Assembly: GCF_946222305.1 (NCBI RefSeq)
Contig: NZ_CAMIHZ010000005.1
Coordinates: forward strand, 53,187 to 117,186
Direction: 5' to 3'
Origin: an uncultured Corynebacterium sp.
Lineage (GTDB): Bacteria; Actinomycetota; Actinomycetes; Mycobacteriales; Mycobacteriaceae
Length of the DNA stretch: 64,000 bases
A program made the translations under genes and the position numbers. Each line of letters opens with the position of its first letter. Positions within the stretch are counted from its first letter, which is position 1. The notes under the pieces are model-generated. The model saw only the letters and a list, made by a program, of their open reading frames with translations. It was not told the origin of the DNA and did not search any database. Below, one piece after another: positions 16,934 to 26,000 of the stretch.

Positions 16934-17836
16934 TTAAACGCCTGCTTCCTGCAGGTCTTTTTCGAGCTGATCCATTTCATCTGCGTTAGGTTCAACGATG
17001 GGCAGGCGTGGGCTTCCCACGTCCAAACCACGAAGTTTCAAAGCTGCCTTTGCGAAAGCCACTCCCCCAAGACGTTCCTGAGCGCGCTGCAGCGGCGCCA
17101 AAGAAACGGCGATTTCTCGAGCGCGTGCAAGGTCGCCGGCGTCGAAACTATCCCGCATTTCCTTGAGCTTGTGCGCTGCTACATGGCCGATCACGGAAAT
17201 GAAGCCAGTTGCGCCACCGGCCAACCAGGCAAGGTTCAGTGGATCGTCACCGGAGTACCACGCCAAGTCGGTCTGCTCCAGAAGTTCCATTGCCTCGAAT
17301 AGGTTGCCCTTGGCGTCCTTGACGGCTTGGATGTTCGGGTGCTTCGCCAACCGCGCGATGGTGCCCTGCTCAATGGGGATCACTGAGCGGGAAGGAATGT
17401 CGTAAAGGCAAATGGGCACGTCGACCGCGTCGGCTACCGCGGTGAAGTGCTGATACAGCCCCTCTTGGCTCGGGCGCGAGTAATACGGCGTGACAACCAA
17501 CAGGCTGTCTGCCCCCGCAGCGGCCGATGCCTTCGAAAACTCGATGGTAGCTGCTGTGTCGTACGAACCAGTGCCGGCGATCAGTTTCACTGAGTCACCG
17601 AGCTCGGAACGCACTGCTCTGAGCAGGTCCAACTTCTCTTCCCCACGGACAGTCGGGGACTCACCGGTGGTGCCGGCGAGTACGAGAGAGTCACAGCCCT
17701 TGGATGCCAGGTGTGTGGCAACTTCCACACCCCTGTTCACGTCGATGGAGCCGTCTGAGGCAAACGGGGTAACCATCGCAACTGAAATCGTGCCGAAGAC
17801 CTCAGCACCCTTGTTCGCTGCAATACCTGTACTCAT
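16934..17836 (-). CDS. dapA: 4-hydroxy-tetrahydrodipicolinate synthase
   Basis: A 300-residue TIM-barrel lyase that joins pyruvate and aspartate semialdehyde in the lysine and meso-diaminopimelate pathway. Seen are LAGTTGESPTV near residue 56, LLVVTPYYSRPSQEG with the catalytic tyrosine, CLYDIPSRS, and IQAVKDAKGN with the Schiff-base lysine. It begins at MSTGIAANKG. Downstream rnj follows after eight bases; thyX and dapB lie upstream on the same strand, so lysine and thymidylate genes are clustered with RNA decay. Confidence 0.95.
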   Translation of the reverse strand: MSTGIAANKGAEVFGTISVAMVTPFASDGSIDVNRGVEVATHLASKGCDSLVLAGTTGESPTVRGEEKLDLLRAVRSELGDSVKLIAGTGSYDTAATIEFSKASAAAGADSLLVVTPYYSRPSQEGLYQHFTAVADAVDVPICLYDIPSRSVIPIEQGTIARLAKHPNIQAVKDAKGNLFEAMELLEQTDLAWYSGDDPLNLAWLAGGATGFISVIGHVAAHKLKEMRDSFDAGDLARAREIAVSLAPLQRAQERLGGVAFAKAALKLRGLDVGSPRLPIVEPNADEMDQLEKDLQEAGV

Positions 17837-17992
17837 GACTTCCCAGACTACCTTCTCGTTTAATATCTCGATGCATTGAGTCCACGCATGTTGTGAACCC
17901 TCTCGCTAATTACCTGTGTGTCGCGACTGTTAACCCGCGGGCTTCAGATCGTGGCCTCAGCCTCGTTGGCTCGGGCTCCCTGCCCAAAGCTC

Positions 17993-18778
17993 CTAGGTTT
18001 CGGTGACATACGGGCTCGTCGCCATTTGGCCGCCATCCCGCAGCGTCGTGATGGAAAAGTCATCAAACACCTCTGGGGCAATGGCTTTGAGTTCCCGCAG
18101 ACACGTCACGGCAATCCGGCGAATCTCTGGATCCGCGTGCTCCGCCGCCCGCATCGCGATGAAGTGCCGCCAGCTGCGCAGGTTACCTGTCATTACGAAC
18201 CGGGTTTCTGCGCAATTCGGCAAGACCGCACGGGCTGCCTGCCTAGCTTGTTTAGCTCGTAGCACTGCATTGGCACCGCTGGATCGGCTTGCCGGCCTTT
18301 CTTGTCCGACGCCCACCTGTTCCCCTTCTATGCCTTCCAGCAGTTCCTCGTACACCTGATGGGCGAGGTCAGCAGAACGCAGAAATAGCTCCGTGAGGTG
18401 CTCGTCAGTCTTAATGTGTTCGGGCACCACAACGCGAGCTTCATGAGCGGGCACGTAGCGTTGCGACAGCTGGGAGAAGGAAAAGTGGCGATGCCGCACG
18501 ATTTCCGCAGCGCAGGACCGCGATACGCCCCGAAGGTACATCGTGGCTGTAGCGTGCTCCAGTACGGTGAGGTGCCCCACATCCAACACGTGGCGCACAT
18601 AGGCGGCGTTCGTTGCAGTGTGTGGGTTAGGTTTATCCCAGGTCTCGTAGCAAGCGCGCCCGGCGAACTCTACGAGCTGGCTAGCCTCGGCCCCATCGGT
18701 TTCCCACTCCAGATCCTCGGGGGCTCGGAAAGTGGTATGCCCAATGAGCTGCACGTGCAGCTCAGCAATGGTGGCCAT
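17993..18778 (-). CDS. thyX: Flavin-dependent thymidylate synthase ThyX
   Basis: A 261-residue enzyme that methylates dUMP using FAD and NADPH. The ThyX motif RHRHFSFSQLSQRY is near residues 95-108, a variant of RHRxxSxNxxSxRY. The C-terminal part holds TRFVMTGNLRSWRHFIAMR with the dUMP-binding residues. It starts three bases after the dapB stop and so is probably co-expressed with it. The dapB-thyX-dapA order is conserved in corynebacteria. No thyA gene is in the window. Confidence 0.94.
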   Translation of the reverse strand: MATIAELHVQLIGHTTFRAPEDLEWETDGAEASQLVEFAGRACYETWDKPNPHTATNAAYVRHVLDVGHLTVLEHATATMYLRGVSRSCAAEIVRHRHFSFSQLSQRYVPAHEARVVVPEHIKTDEHLTELFLRSADLAHQVYEELLEGIEGEQVGVGQERPASRSSGANAVLRAKQARQAARAVLPNCAETRFVMTGNLRSWRHFIAMRAAEHADPEIRRIAVTCLRELKAIAPEVFDDFSITTLRDGGQMATSPYVTET

Positions 18779-18781
18779 GTC

Positions 18782-19531
18782 CTAGTTCTCCAACCCCAGG
18801 AGCTTCTCCAAACCAATCGTTAAGCCCGGGAATCCAGCGATCTTTTCCACGCCCACCATGACGCCGGGCACGAAGGACTCCCGGTCGTAAGAATCCTGCT
18901 TGATGGTCAATGACTGGCCTTGCGTGCCGAGAATGACCTGTTCGTGAGCGACCATGCCGGTCATGCGCACGGCATGCACCGGTACGCCTTGAACGTCGGC
19001 CCCGCGAGCACCATCCAAGCTCTGCTCGGTGGCGTCGGGTTGTGTTCCCATACCTGCAGCCTTGCGGGCCTTGGCGATACCCTCCGCAGTGTGTACGGCG
19101 GTGCCGGAGGGCGCGTCCTTCTTATTCGGGTGGTGTAGCTCAATTACTTCTGCGGATTCGAAGAATGGCGCCGCGATCTCTGCAAACTTCATGGTGAGAA
19201 CGGCCGAAATCGCGAAGTTGGGGGCGACCAGCACGCCGGTTTCTGGGGAATCTTGCAACCACTCGCGTACCTGGCTGTAGCGCTCTTCGGTCCAACCGGT
19301 GGTGCCAACCACCGCGTGAATACCGTTTTTCACGCAGAAATCCACGTTGCCCATGACAGCATCGGGAACGGTGAAGTCGACGACAACTTCTACCCCGGCA
19401 TCCACGAGTTGCTGCAGGTCGTCACCGTGATCCAAAGCCGCGGCAAGTTCATGTTGTTCGCTTTTTTCGACAGCTGCGACGATCGCTGTACCCACGCGAC
19501 CCTGGGCTCCTAACACGCCGATTTTCGTCAT
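18782..19531 (-). CDS. dapB: 4-hydroxy-tetrahydrodipicolinate reductase
   Basis: A 249-residue NAD(P)H-dependent reductase, the next lysine-pathway enzyme after DapA. The Rossmann motif GVLGAQGRVGTAIV is at the N-terminus, VGTTGWTEE and APNFAISAVL follow, and the catalytic ELHHPNKKDAPSGTA is near residue 130. thyX follows after three bases. Upstream, a strong terminator ends the pnp transcript, so dapB begins a new unit. Confidence 0.95.
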   Translation of the reverse strand: MTKIGVLGAQGRVGTAIVAAVEKSEQHELAAALDHGDDLQQLVDAGVEVVVDFTVPDAVMGNVDFCVKNGIHAVVGTTGWTEERYSQVREWLQDSPETGVLVAPNFAISAVLTMKFAEIAAPFFESAEVIELHHPNKKDAPSGTAVHTAEGIAKARKAAGMGTQPDATEQSLDGARGADVQGVPVHAVRMTGMVAHEQVILGTQGQSLTIKQDSYDRESFVPGVMVGVEKIAGFPGLTIGLEKLLGLEN

Positions 19532-19589
19532 GTTATCTACTCAATCTCCTCGGAAATTTTTTTGTCTGCGTACTTAAGTGTAAGGAAAC

Positions 19590-19630
19590 TAAAAAGAACC
19601 CCCGGTGAGCCGGCGTGGCGCACTGGGGGT
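19590..19630 (-). terminator. Rho-independent terminator of pnp
   Basis: On the minus strand a 10-base stem ACCCCCAGTG/CACCGGGGGT with one G-U wobble is followed by TTCTTTTTAG. It lies 11 bases after the pnp stop. Confidence 0.85.
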
Positions 19631-19640
19631 AGGCGGTGGC

Positions 19641-22004
19641 CTAGTTCTCGTCAACAGGTACGAGGGAGATCTTTCCGCGGTTATCGATATCCGCAATCTC
19701 AACCTCGACCTTGTCCCCCACAGAGACCTCATCTTCCACGCGCTCGATGCGACGATCGCCGCCGAGGTTGGAGATGTGGATCAGACCATCACGGCCAGGC
19801 ACCAGAGAAACGAAGGCGCCGAATGCCGTGGTCTTCACGACCGTGCCCAAGAAGCGGTCGCCGATCTTCGGCAACTGTGGGTTCGCAATCGCGTTGATCT
19901 TCTCCTCGGCAGCAGCAGTCGCCTGACCGCCCGTAGCAGAGATGAAGACCGTGCCATCTTCCTCGATGGAGATGTCAGCACCGGTCTCTTCGGTGATCTG
20001 ATTGATGGTCTTGCCCTTAGGCCCGATCACCTCGCCGATCTTGTTAGCCGGGATGGAGATCGTGGTGATGCGTGGTGCGAACTCGCTCATATCGTCCGGA
20101 GCATCGATGGCGTCTTCCATCAGCTGCAGGATCTCCAGGCGGGCGGTCCGGGCCTGGCCCAGCGCCTCTGCCAGCACGTCGGATGGAATTCCGTCCAGCT
20201 TGGTGTCCAGCTGCAGGGCGGTAACGAAATCCTCGGTACCTGCCACCTTGAAGTCCATGTCGCCGAATGCATCCTCAGCACCCAGGATGTCCGTCAGCGT
20301 GACGTACTTGTCCTGATTGCCAACCTTGCCGGTGACAAGGCCCATGGCGATGCCAGCGACCGGTGCCTTCAGAGGTACACCCGCGTTGTAAAGACTCAGG
20401 GTGGAGGCGCACACAGAGCCCATGGAGGTCGAGCCGTTGGAGCCCATCGCCTCCGACACCTGGCGAATGGCGTATGGGAACTCCTCGCGGGATGGGATTA
20501 CAGGAACCAGCGCACGCTCCGCCAATGCTCCGTGGCCAATTTCACGGCGTTTGGGGCTACCAACTCGACCGGTCTCACCCGTGGAGAATGGTGGGAAGTT
20601 GTAGTGGTGGATGTACCGCTTGGAGGTCTCGGGGCCCAGCGAATCGATCTGCTGCTCCATCTTCAGCGTGTCGAGCGTCGTCACACCCAAGATCTGGGTC
20701 TCACCCCGCTCGAACAGTGCCGAACCGTGTGCGCGTGGAACCAGTTGAACGACGATGCCCAAGTCGCGGATCGTGGTTGCGTCACGACCATCGATGCGGA
20801 AGCCATCCTCTAGGATGCGCTGACGCACCAGCTGCTTGGTGACATCGTTGTGGGCGGCGCGAATCTCGGCCTCTCGCTCGGGGAATTCCTCGAGCAGTTC
20901 GTCGACCGTCGCCTGCATGTTCTCGGCCAGAGCTTCGTCGCGTTCCTGCTTATCGGCGATGGACATGATGTCGCCCAGCGCCGCAGCCGTCTCGGCTTCC
21001 ACGGAGGTGTAGATGTCCTCACCAAAAGGTGGGAATAGTTCGAACTCACGAGCCTCGGTATCGATGGCGCGGGACAGTGCATCCTGTGCCTCACACAGAG
21101 TTGCGATGAATGGCTTCGCCGCCTCAATACCTTCGGCGACTACAGCTTCGGTTGGTGCAGGAGCGCCGTCAGCGATTTTTTCGATGGCGTTGTCGGTTGC
21201 TCCTGCTTCCACCATCATTACGGCCACGTTGGTGTCGTCACCCTTGGCTCGACGCCCACGGCCTCCCTTGACTGGTTCGGTCACTCGGCCGGCTACGACC
21301 AGCTCAAACACAGATGCGGCGAGCTGTTCGCGAGTGGGGAATGCGACCCACTGGCCCTCCGGGTGGTCCTCGTCTACAACGAGGGCCATGCGTACACCAC
21401 CGACAGCGCTGGACACTGGGAGTCCGGACAGCTGGGTGGAGGCGGAAGCTGCGTTGATGGCGAGGACGTCGTACATCTCCTGTGGATCAATGGAGAGCAC
21501 CGTGACGATGACCTGCACTTCGTTGCGCAATCCCTTGACGAAGGTGGGACGCAGCGGGCGGTCAATCAAACGAGCAGCCAGAATGGCTTCCGTGCCCGGG
21601 CGGCCCTCGCGACGGAAGAAGCTTCCTGGGATGCGGCCAGCTGCGTACATGCGCTCTTCGACATCGACTGTCAGTGGGAAGAAGTCGATACCCTCACGCG
21701 GGTTTCGGGATGCCGTTGTGGTCGACAGCAGCATCGTGTCCTCATCGAGGTACGCGGTCACGGCGCCATCTGCCTGACGGGCCAGCAGCCCGCTTTCGAA
21801 ACGGATAGTGCGCTGGCCGAAATCGCCATTATCGATCGTTGCGGCGGCCTCCCAGACCCCTGCATCGGGATCGATGAGTTCTGCCTGAATCTGAGGCTTT
21901 GCTGGTTTGGTGCTGCGGGAGCGAGCGGACCCCGTCTTGCCGCGGGATCCGGAACGGGCGGAGTTCCGGCCCGACTTGGATTGTTGAGTGCTACGTGGAC
22001 TCAT
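19641..22004 (-). CDS. pnp: Polyribonucleotide nucleotidyltransferase
   Basis: A 3'-5' phosphorolytic exoribonuclease of about 787 residues from MSPRSTQQSK (22004); the open frame to 22124 has no ribosome site. Two RNase PH domains are seen (first near RTIRFESGLLARQADG, second near IRDLGIVVQLVPRAHGSALFERGETQ), then KH (GEVIGPKGKTINQITEETG) and S1 (GDRFLGTVVKTTAFGAFVSL). The basic Ser/Arg-rich N-terminal tail of about 40 residues is common in actinobacterial GpsI. It ends at a clear terminator. An aminotransferase gene separates it from rpsO. Confidence 0.96.
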   Translation of the reverse strand: MSPRSTQQSKSGRNSARSGSRGKTGSARSRSTKPAKPQIQAELIDPDAGVWEAAATIDNGDFGQRTIRFESGLLARQADGAVTAYLDEDTMLLSTTTASRNPREGIDFFPLTVDVEERMYAAGRIPGSFFRREGRPGTEAILAARLIDRPLRPTFVKGLRNEVQVIVTVLSIDPQEMYDVLAINAASASTQLSGLPVSSAVGGVRMALVVDEDHPEGQWVAFPTREQLAASVFELVVAGRVTEPVKGGRGRRAKGDDTNVAVMMVEAGATDNAIEKIADGAPAPTEAVVAEGIEAAKPFIATLCEAQDALSRAIDTEAREFELFPPFGEDIYTSVEAETAAALGDIMSIADKQERDEALAENMQATVDELLEEFPEREAEIRAAHNDVTKQLVRQRILEDGFRIDGRDATTIRDLGIVVQLVPRAHGSALFERGETQILGVTTLDTLKMEQQIDSLGPETSKRYIHHYNFPPFSTGETGRVGSPKRREIGHGALAERALVPVIPSREEFPYAIRQVSEAMGSNGSTSMGSVCASTLSLYNAGVPLKAPVAGIAMGLVTGKVGNQDKYVTLTDILGAEDAFGDMDFKVAGTEDFVTALQLDTKLDGIPSDVLAEALGQARTARLEILQLMEDAIDAPDDMSEFAPRITTISIPANKIGEVIGPKGKTINQITEETGADISIEEDGTVFISATGGQATAAAEEKINAIANPQLPKIGDRFLGTVVKTTAFGAFVSLVPGRDGLIHISNLGGDRRIERVEDEVSVGDKVEVEIADIDNRGKISLVPVDEN

Positions 22005-22160
22005 CGTGGTTGCAATCGCCTTTCTGTTGCGTTTGCTTTCATGTCCACCGACCGCACGCTGATCATCGGTGCCGCGTGCTTCGGTGAAAGTGCAATCGTC
22101 TCTAATTGTGTAAACTACCAGCAATTACGCTACCAGATTTTGAGGTAACTGTGATGGTGG

Positions 22161-23279
22161 CTATCCCAGAACCTGATCGAGGGCCTTTTGAAAACGCTCG
22201 ACCGCACCATCCACGTCACCCAGTTTGTCAAGGCCGAACAGTCCGACGCGGAAGGATTGGAAGTCCGCAGGCTCATCGACCATCAGCGGCACTCCCCCGG
22301 CAACTTGGACGCCGGCGTCACCAAAAGCTGGAACCATGTCTCTGCGTTCGGTGTTGACTACCACGACCGAAGGGGCTTCTACCCCCGGTGCGGCTACCGA
22401 AACGAATCCGCGATCTGCCAGCACTTGGCGGACCTTTGTTCCCAATTCAATCTGGCGTTGTCGTAACGTATCCAGGCCGTACTCCTCGGCCTTTTTCATG
22501 AGCTCCAGATTGTGCACGATGGTGTCCGTCGGCATGGTGGCATGGTAACCGTGGTTGCCTTCGACATATGCATCGGCGATTCCGAACCACTTCTTCAGGT
22601 CGAGCGCGAAGCTGGATGATTGAGTGCTCTCTAGAACTTCCCGAGCAGTTTCGGACACCATGACGTAACCGCATGCTGGTGAGCCACTCCATCCCTTCTG
22701 TGGCGCACTGATCAGCACGTCCACGTCCAGTGCTTGCATGTCGACCCACATGGCTCCAGAGGCAACACAATCGAGGACGAACAACCCACCGACTTCGTGG
22801 ATGGCTTCACCGATGGTCTTGATGTACTCATCATTGAGCATGATGCCCGCCGCAGTTTCCACGTGGGGAGCGAAAACTACATCGGGTTTCGTTTCGCGGA
22901 TGTGCGCAACGACGTCTTCGATGGCCGCGGGCGCAAATTGCTTATTGCCCTGGTCGACAGCCTTTTTCACATCGTGTTCCGCTGGAATATCGCCAGCTTC
23001 GAAGATCTGTGACCAGCGGTAGGAAAATTGCCCATTGCGAACCACTAGTACCTTCTTGTCCTTCGCGAACTGTCGGGCTACAGATTCCATGGCGTAGGAG
23101 CCTCCACCTGGAACGATGGCGGCAGCGTGGGCACCATAAGTGCTGCGCAGCAGCTGCAGTAGTTCCTGCATCACGCCCCTAAATTTTTTGGACATGTGAT
23201 TCAGAGAACGGTCGGTAAAGACTACCGAGTATTCCAGTAGGCCGTCCGGATCAATTTCTGGTAAGGGCAAATTCGTCAT
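22161..23279 (-). CDS. Class V aminotransferase (alanine-glyoxylate/serine-pyruvate type)
   Basis: A 372-residue PLP enzyme of fold type I, class V. The PLP lysine is Lys195 in SAPQKGWSG, preceded by the cofactor Asp in VLDCVASGAMWVD. N-terminal FTDRSLNHMSKKFRGVMQELL and the IVPGGGSYAMESVARQ glycine loop match the serine-pyruvate/alanine-glyoxylate group. The exact substrates cannot be read from sequence. It lies between rpsO and pnp, which usually adjoin each other; a terminator after rpsO shows it has its own promoter or reads through. Confidence 0.82.
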   Translation of the reverse strand: MTNLPLPEIDPDGLLEYSVVFTDRSLNHMSKKFRGVMQELLQLLRSTYGAHAAAIVPGGGSYAMESVARQFAKDKKVLVVRNGQFSYRWSQIFEAGDIPAEHDVKKAVDQGNKQFAPAAIEDVVAHIRETKPDVVFAPHVETAAGIMLNDEYIKTIGEAIHEVGGLFVLDCVASGAMWVDMQALDVDVLISAPQKGWSGSPACGYVMVSETAREVLESTQSSSFALDLKKWFGIADAYVEGNHGYHATMPTDTIVHNLELMKKAEEYGLDTLRQRQIELGTKVRQVLADRGFVSVAAPGVEAPSVVVVNTERRDMVPAFGDAGVQVAGGVPLMVDEPADFQSFRVGLFGLDKLGDVDGAVERFQKALDQVLG

Positions 23280-23393
23280 GTCGTTTTCCCACCTCGGGCT
23301 AAGTGCAGCTCATTGGATTGTCTTTTTCCACCATACTCACAGTCCACGACATTCCTGCCGGGAGTAGGTGATCCGCAATTGCCCCAAGACATG

Positions 23394-23443
23394 AAAAAAC
23401 CCGCCACGGGAACCGCAGTTGGTGAGTAACTGCCCGTGACGGG
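23394..23443 (-). terminator. Rho-independent terminator of rpsO
   Basis: On the minus strand CCCGTCACGGG and CCCGTGGCGGG pair as an 11-base stem with one mismatch, with inner GCAGTT/AACTGC pairing, followed by TTTTTTC. It ends the rpsO transcript 18 bases past the stop. Confidence 0.88.
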
Positions 23444-23460
23444 GTAGGGGGTTGCGAATC

Positions 23461-23730
23461 CTAGCGGCGCAGACCCAAGCGCTCGATCAGGGAGCGGTAA
23501 CGGGTGACGTCGTTTTCAGCCAAGTACTTCAACAGGCCCTTACGACGACCAACCATCAGCAGCAGACCACGGCGAGAGTGGTGGTCGTGCTTGTGGAACT
23601 TCAGGTGCTCGGTCAGCTGACGGATACGAACGGTCAGCAGCGCGATCTGGGCTTCGGTGGAGCCGGTGTCGGTCTCGTGGAGGCCGAACTCCTTCAGGGT
23701 TTCAGCCTTCTGCTCTTTAGTGAGAGCCAT
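23461..23730 (-). CDS. rpsO: 30S ribosomal protein S15
   Basis: An 89-residue S15, the normal family length, binding the central domain of 16S rRNA. It shows the conserved HETDTGSTEAQIALLT, LTEHLKFHKHDHHSRRGLLLMVGRR and LLKYLAENDVTRY segments. The start has a good GGAGAA site a few bases upstream. It is transcribed alone; a terminator follows. The upstream 200 bases, to the ribF end, should hold its promoter, though I could not fix a clear one. Confidence 0.97.
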   Translation of the reverse strand: MALTKEQKAETLKEFGLHETDTGSTEAQIALLTVRIRQLTEHLKFHKHDHHSRRGLLLMVGRRKGLLKYLAENDVTRYRSLIERLGLRR

Positions 23731-23933
23731 GGATTTTCTCCTTAGGTGGTTATTTCAGTCTGCGCGAAATTGTGGCCCGACCGCTCGGACCCTGTGTGAC
23801 TACCGCAGACCACAGTCACAGACTGGATTAGGCTACCACCTAGAGCTCCACACACCAATTTGCCCTACCACAACGTGGTTAATAGCTCTGTCGCAGCGCC
23901 GTGAATTGTCCCGCCGTAGCGCAGTGTGTGTCT

Positions 23934-24995
23934 CTAGCGGAGGGCACCCCGAGTCGCCTGCACGTCCCTGTTGATGGCTGCGATGAGTTCATCGAGATCG
24001 GAGTAAGTTTCTTGCCCGCGGATGCGTTCTACGAATTCCACGTCCACATCCAGTCCGTACAGATCGGCTTCGTGATCGAGGATGAAGCTTTCAACGCTGC
24101 GTGGTTCGTGTCCAAAGGTCGGGTTAGTACCCACTGAGATGGCCGCTGGCAGCTTCTCGCCAACGGGCATGGTTCCAACCTTCTGACCGGCTTCCACGAG
24201 GATCGGCGGTTCGCCAGGCTGTTGCGCCTGCGCTTCTCGGTCAACTTGGTCGGGCAGGATCGTAACGTATCCGGCGTACACGCCGTCGGCGGGCAGCGCG
24301 TACTTGTCTTGGAAGTATAGGTTCGCTGTCGGGAAACCGAGGGCGCGCCCTCCCCTGCCCGCACCGTGTGTCACTTCGCCACGCACGCTGAAGTTGCGTC
24401 CTAACGCGCGGGCCGCGGCGGTGACATCGCCCTTGGCCAGTTGCTCTCGCACATACGTAGAGCAGACGACCCAATCACCGGGCTGGTCGTGGTTCGAATC
24501 CGGCGTGGCGTCGGAATCAGAAAGAAGAGAAATGACATCCACGTCGATGCCACGTTCGGCGCCCAGGTCCTTCAACATGGGGGCAGTGCCGGCGGCCTTG
24601 TGACCGAAGGTGAAATTATCGCCCACAACGACGGCCTTAGCATGCAACAATTCCACGAGGGCGTGATCGACGTATTCGGCGGGGCTCCACGATGCGATTT
24701 CGGGGGTGAAGCCCACGACAACCACATGATCGATGCCGAGGGCGTGGGCGAGTTCGGCTCGCTGCTCGATGGTGCCCAGCAAGGCGGGCACGCGCTCTGG
24801 GCTGAATACGACGGTTGGGTGCGGGTCGAAGGTGAACATCACGCTGGGCACGCCAAGTTCACGTGCCTTTTCGATGACTCGGGTCACCAGTTGTTGGTGG
24901 CCGCGGTGCAGGCCATCGAATACGCCGATGGTCACGGCGCTGCCCTCTCCGACCACGGAGGCTGGAATTCTGTCCAATCCGTACCAAATACTCAC
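23934..24995 (-). CDS. ribF: Bifunctional riboflavin kinase/FMN adenylyltransferase
   Basis: A 353-residue enzyme that turns riboflavin into FMN and FAD. The N-terminal nucleotidyltransferase domain has GVFDGLHRGHQQL (the HxGH motif) and FTFDPHPTVVFSPE; the C-terminal kinase domain has GRALGFPTANLY and VGTNPTFGHEPRSVESFIL. The GTG start reads SIWYGLD. It diverges from truB across only 30 bases, with a -10-like TAGCAT seven bases before the GTG and no ribosome site, so a leaderless mRNA is likely. Confidence 0.95.
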   Translation of the reverse strand: MSIWYGLDRIPASVVGEGSAVTIGVFDGLHRGHQQLVTRVIEKARELGVPSVMFTFDPHPTVVFSPERVPALLGTIEQRAELAHALGIDHVVVVGFTPEIASWSPAEYVDHALVELLHAKAVVVGDNFTFGHKAAGTAPMLKDLGAERGIDVDVISLLSDSDATPDSNHDQPGDWVVCSTYVREQLAKGDVTAAARALGRNFSVRGEVTHGAGRGGRALGFPTANLYFQDKYALPADGVYAGYVTILPDQVDREAQAQQPGEPPILVEAGQKVGTMPVGEKLPAAISVGTNPTFGHEPRSVESFILDHEADLYGLDVDVEFVERIRGQETYSDLDELIAAINRDVQATRGALR

Positions 24996-25025
24996 GGGTG
25001 AAATGCTAGCCCATACACTTGTGCC
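24996..25025. promoter_or_regulatory. Shared 30-bp ribF/truB divergent promoter region
   Basis: Minus strand TAGCAT (25008-25003) is seven bases from the ribF GTG; plus strand TACACT (25014-25019) is six bases from the truB ATG. Both starts lack a ribosome site. The two candidate -10 boxes are only five bases apart, and each -35 region would fall inside the opposite gene. Confidence 0.5.
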
Positions 25026-25991
25026 ATGAATGCATCGCAGTCACGTTCCTCGAATCGGCTACCCGCGCCCACCGCTAGTGTGCTGACACGTTCCGGCTTA
25101 GTGGTCGTCGATAAACCCGCGGGCATGACCAGCCACGATGTGGTGGCGAAGTTGCGCCGGGTGATGCGGACGAAGCGGGTAGGACACTCCGGCACTTTGG
25201 ATCCAATGGCCACAGGTGTGTTGGTTGTGGGCGTGGAGCGTGGCACTAAGTTTCTGGCGCATGTGGTGACTCACGATAAACGTTATGAAGCCACAATTCG
25301 CTTGGGCGCTTCCACTGTGACCGACGATGTCGAAGGTGAAGTACTATCACGGACAAATCCTAGGGGCGTTACGGATAAGGACATTACCGAGGCATTGCGC
25401 GAACAAATCGGTGAGATTATGCAGCGGCCCAGCTCGGTGTCTTCGATCAAGGTGGATGGTCGGCGCGCCCATGAGCTGGTACGGGAAGGCCACGATGTGA
25501 TGCTGCCGGAGCGCCCGGTGACGGTCTTCGAGCTCACCATTGGTGATATCCGGCGTAATGATGAATACATCGATGTGGATGTTGCGGTGCACTGTTCCTC
25601 GGGGACATACATCCGCTCGATCGCGCGCGACGTGGGCGCTGTTTTGGGCTGCGGCGGTCACCTGATAGCTCTGCGCAGGACTTCAGTGGGGCCGTTCACT
25701 ATCGGGCAAGCGAGGTCTCTGGAAGACCTAACGCAAGCTGCCGAGGCTGGCGCAGAACCCGAAAACTTGCTGGCCCTCGATCTTGACCAGGCGATGACGA
25801 CCTGCTTCCCCACCCGCGAAGTCACCTCCGCTGAGGGCGAGGACCTAGCACTCGGCAAATGGTTGACACCTGTGGGTAATGAGGGCATCCGTGCGGCCGT
25901 CACCCCTGAAGGCCACGCGATCGCGCTGATCAAAGAAAAAGGCAAGCGCGCCGCCAGTGTCTTCGTGGCCAGACCACACGGGCTGGAATGA
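25026..25991 (+). CDS. truB: tRNA pseudouridine-55 synthase
   Basis: A 321-residue TruB that makes pseudouridine 55 in the T-loop of tRNAs. It shows VVDKPAGMTSHDVVAKLRR, the catalytic HSGTLDPMATGVLVVGVERGTK (catalytic Asp in LDPMATG, near residue 60), RYEATIRLGASTVTDD and CSSGTYIRSIARDVG. The start lies six bases after a TACACT -10-like box, so the mRNA is probably leaderless. It converges with pptT, nine bases apart. Confidence 0.96.
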   Translation: MNASQSRSSNRLPAPTASVLTRSGLVVVDKPAGMTSHDVVAKLRRVMRTKRVGHSGTLDPMATGVLVVGVERGTKFLAHVVTHDKRYEATIRLGASTVTDDVEGEVLSRTNPRGVTDKDITEALREQIGEIMQRPSSVSSIKVDGRRAHELVREGHDVMLPERPVTVFELTIGDIRRNDEYIDVDVAVHCSSGTYIRSIARDVGAVLGCGGHLIALRRTSVGPFTIGQARSLEDLTQAAEAGAEPENLLALDLDQAMTTCFPTREVTSAEGEDLALGKWLTPVGNEGIRAAVTPEGHAIALIKEKGKRAASVFVARPHGLE

Positions 25992-26000
25992 CGCCGACTA

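Noticed and set aside
17837..17992. Possible terminator stem after thyX (AGCC/GGCT-rich)
   Set aside because: The stem has internal mismatches and no U run; not supported.
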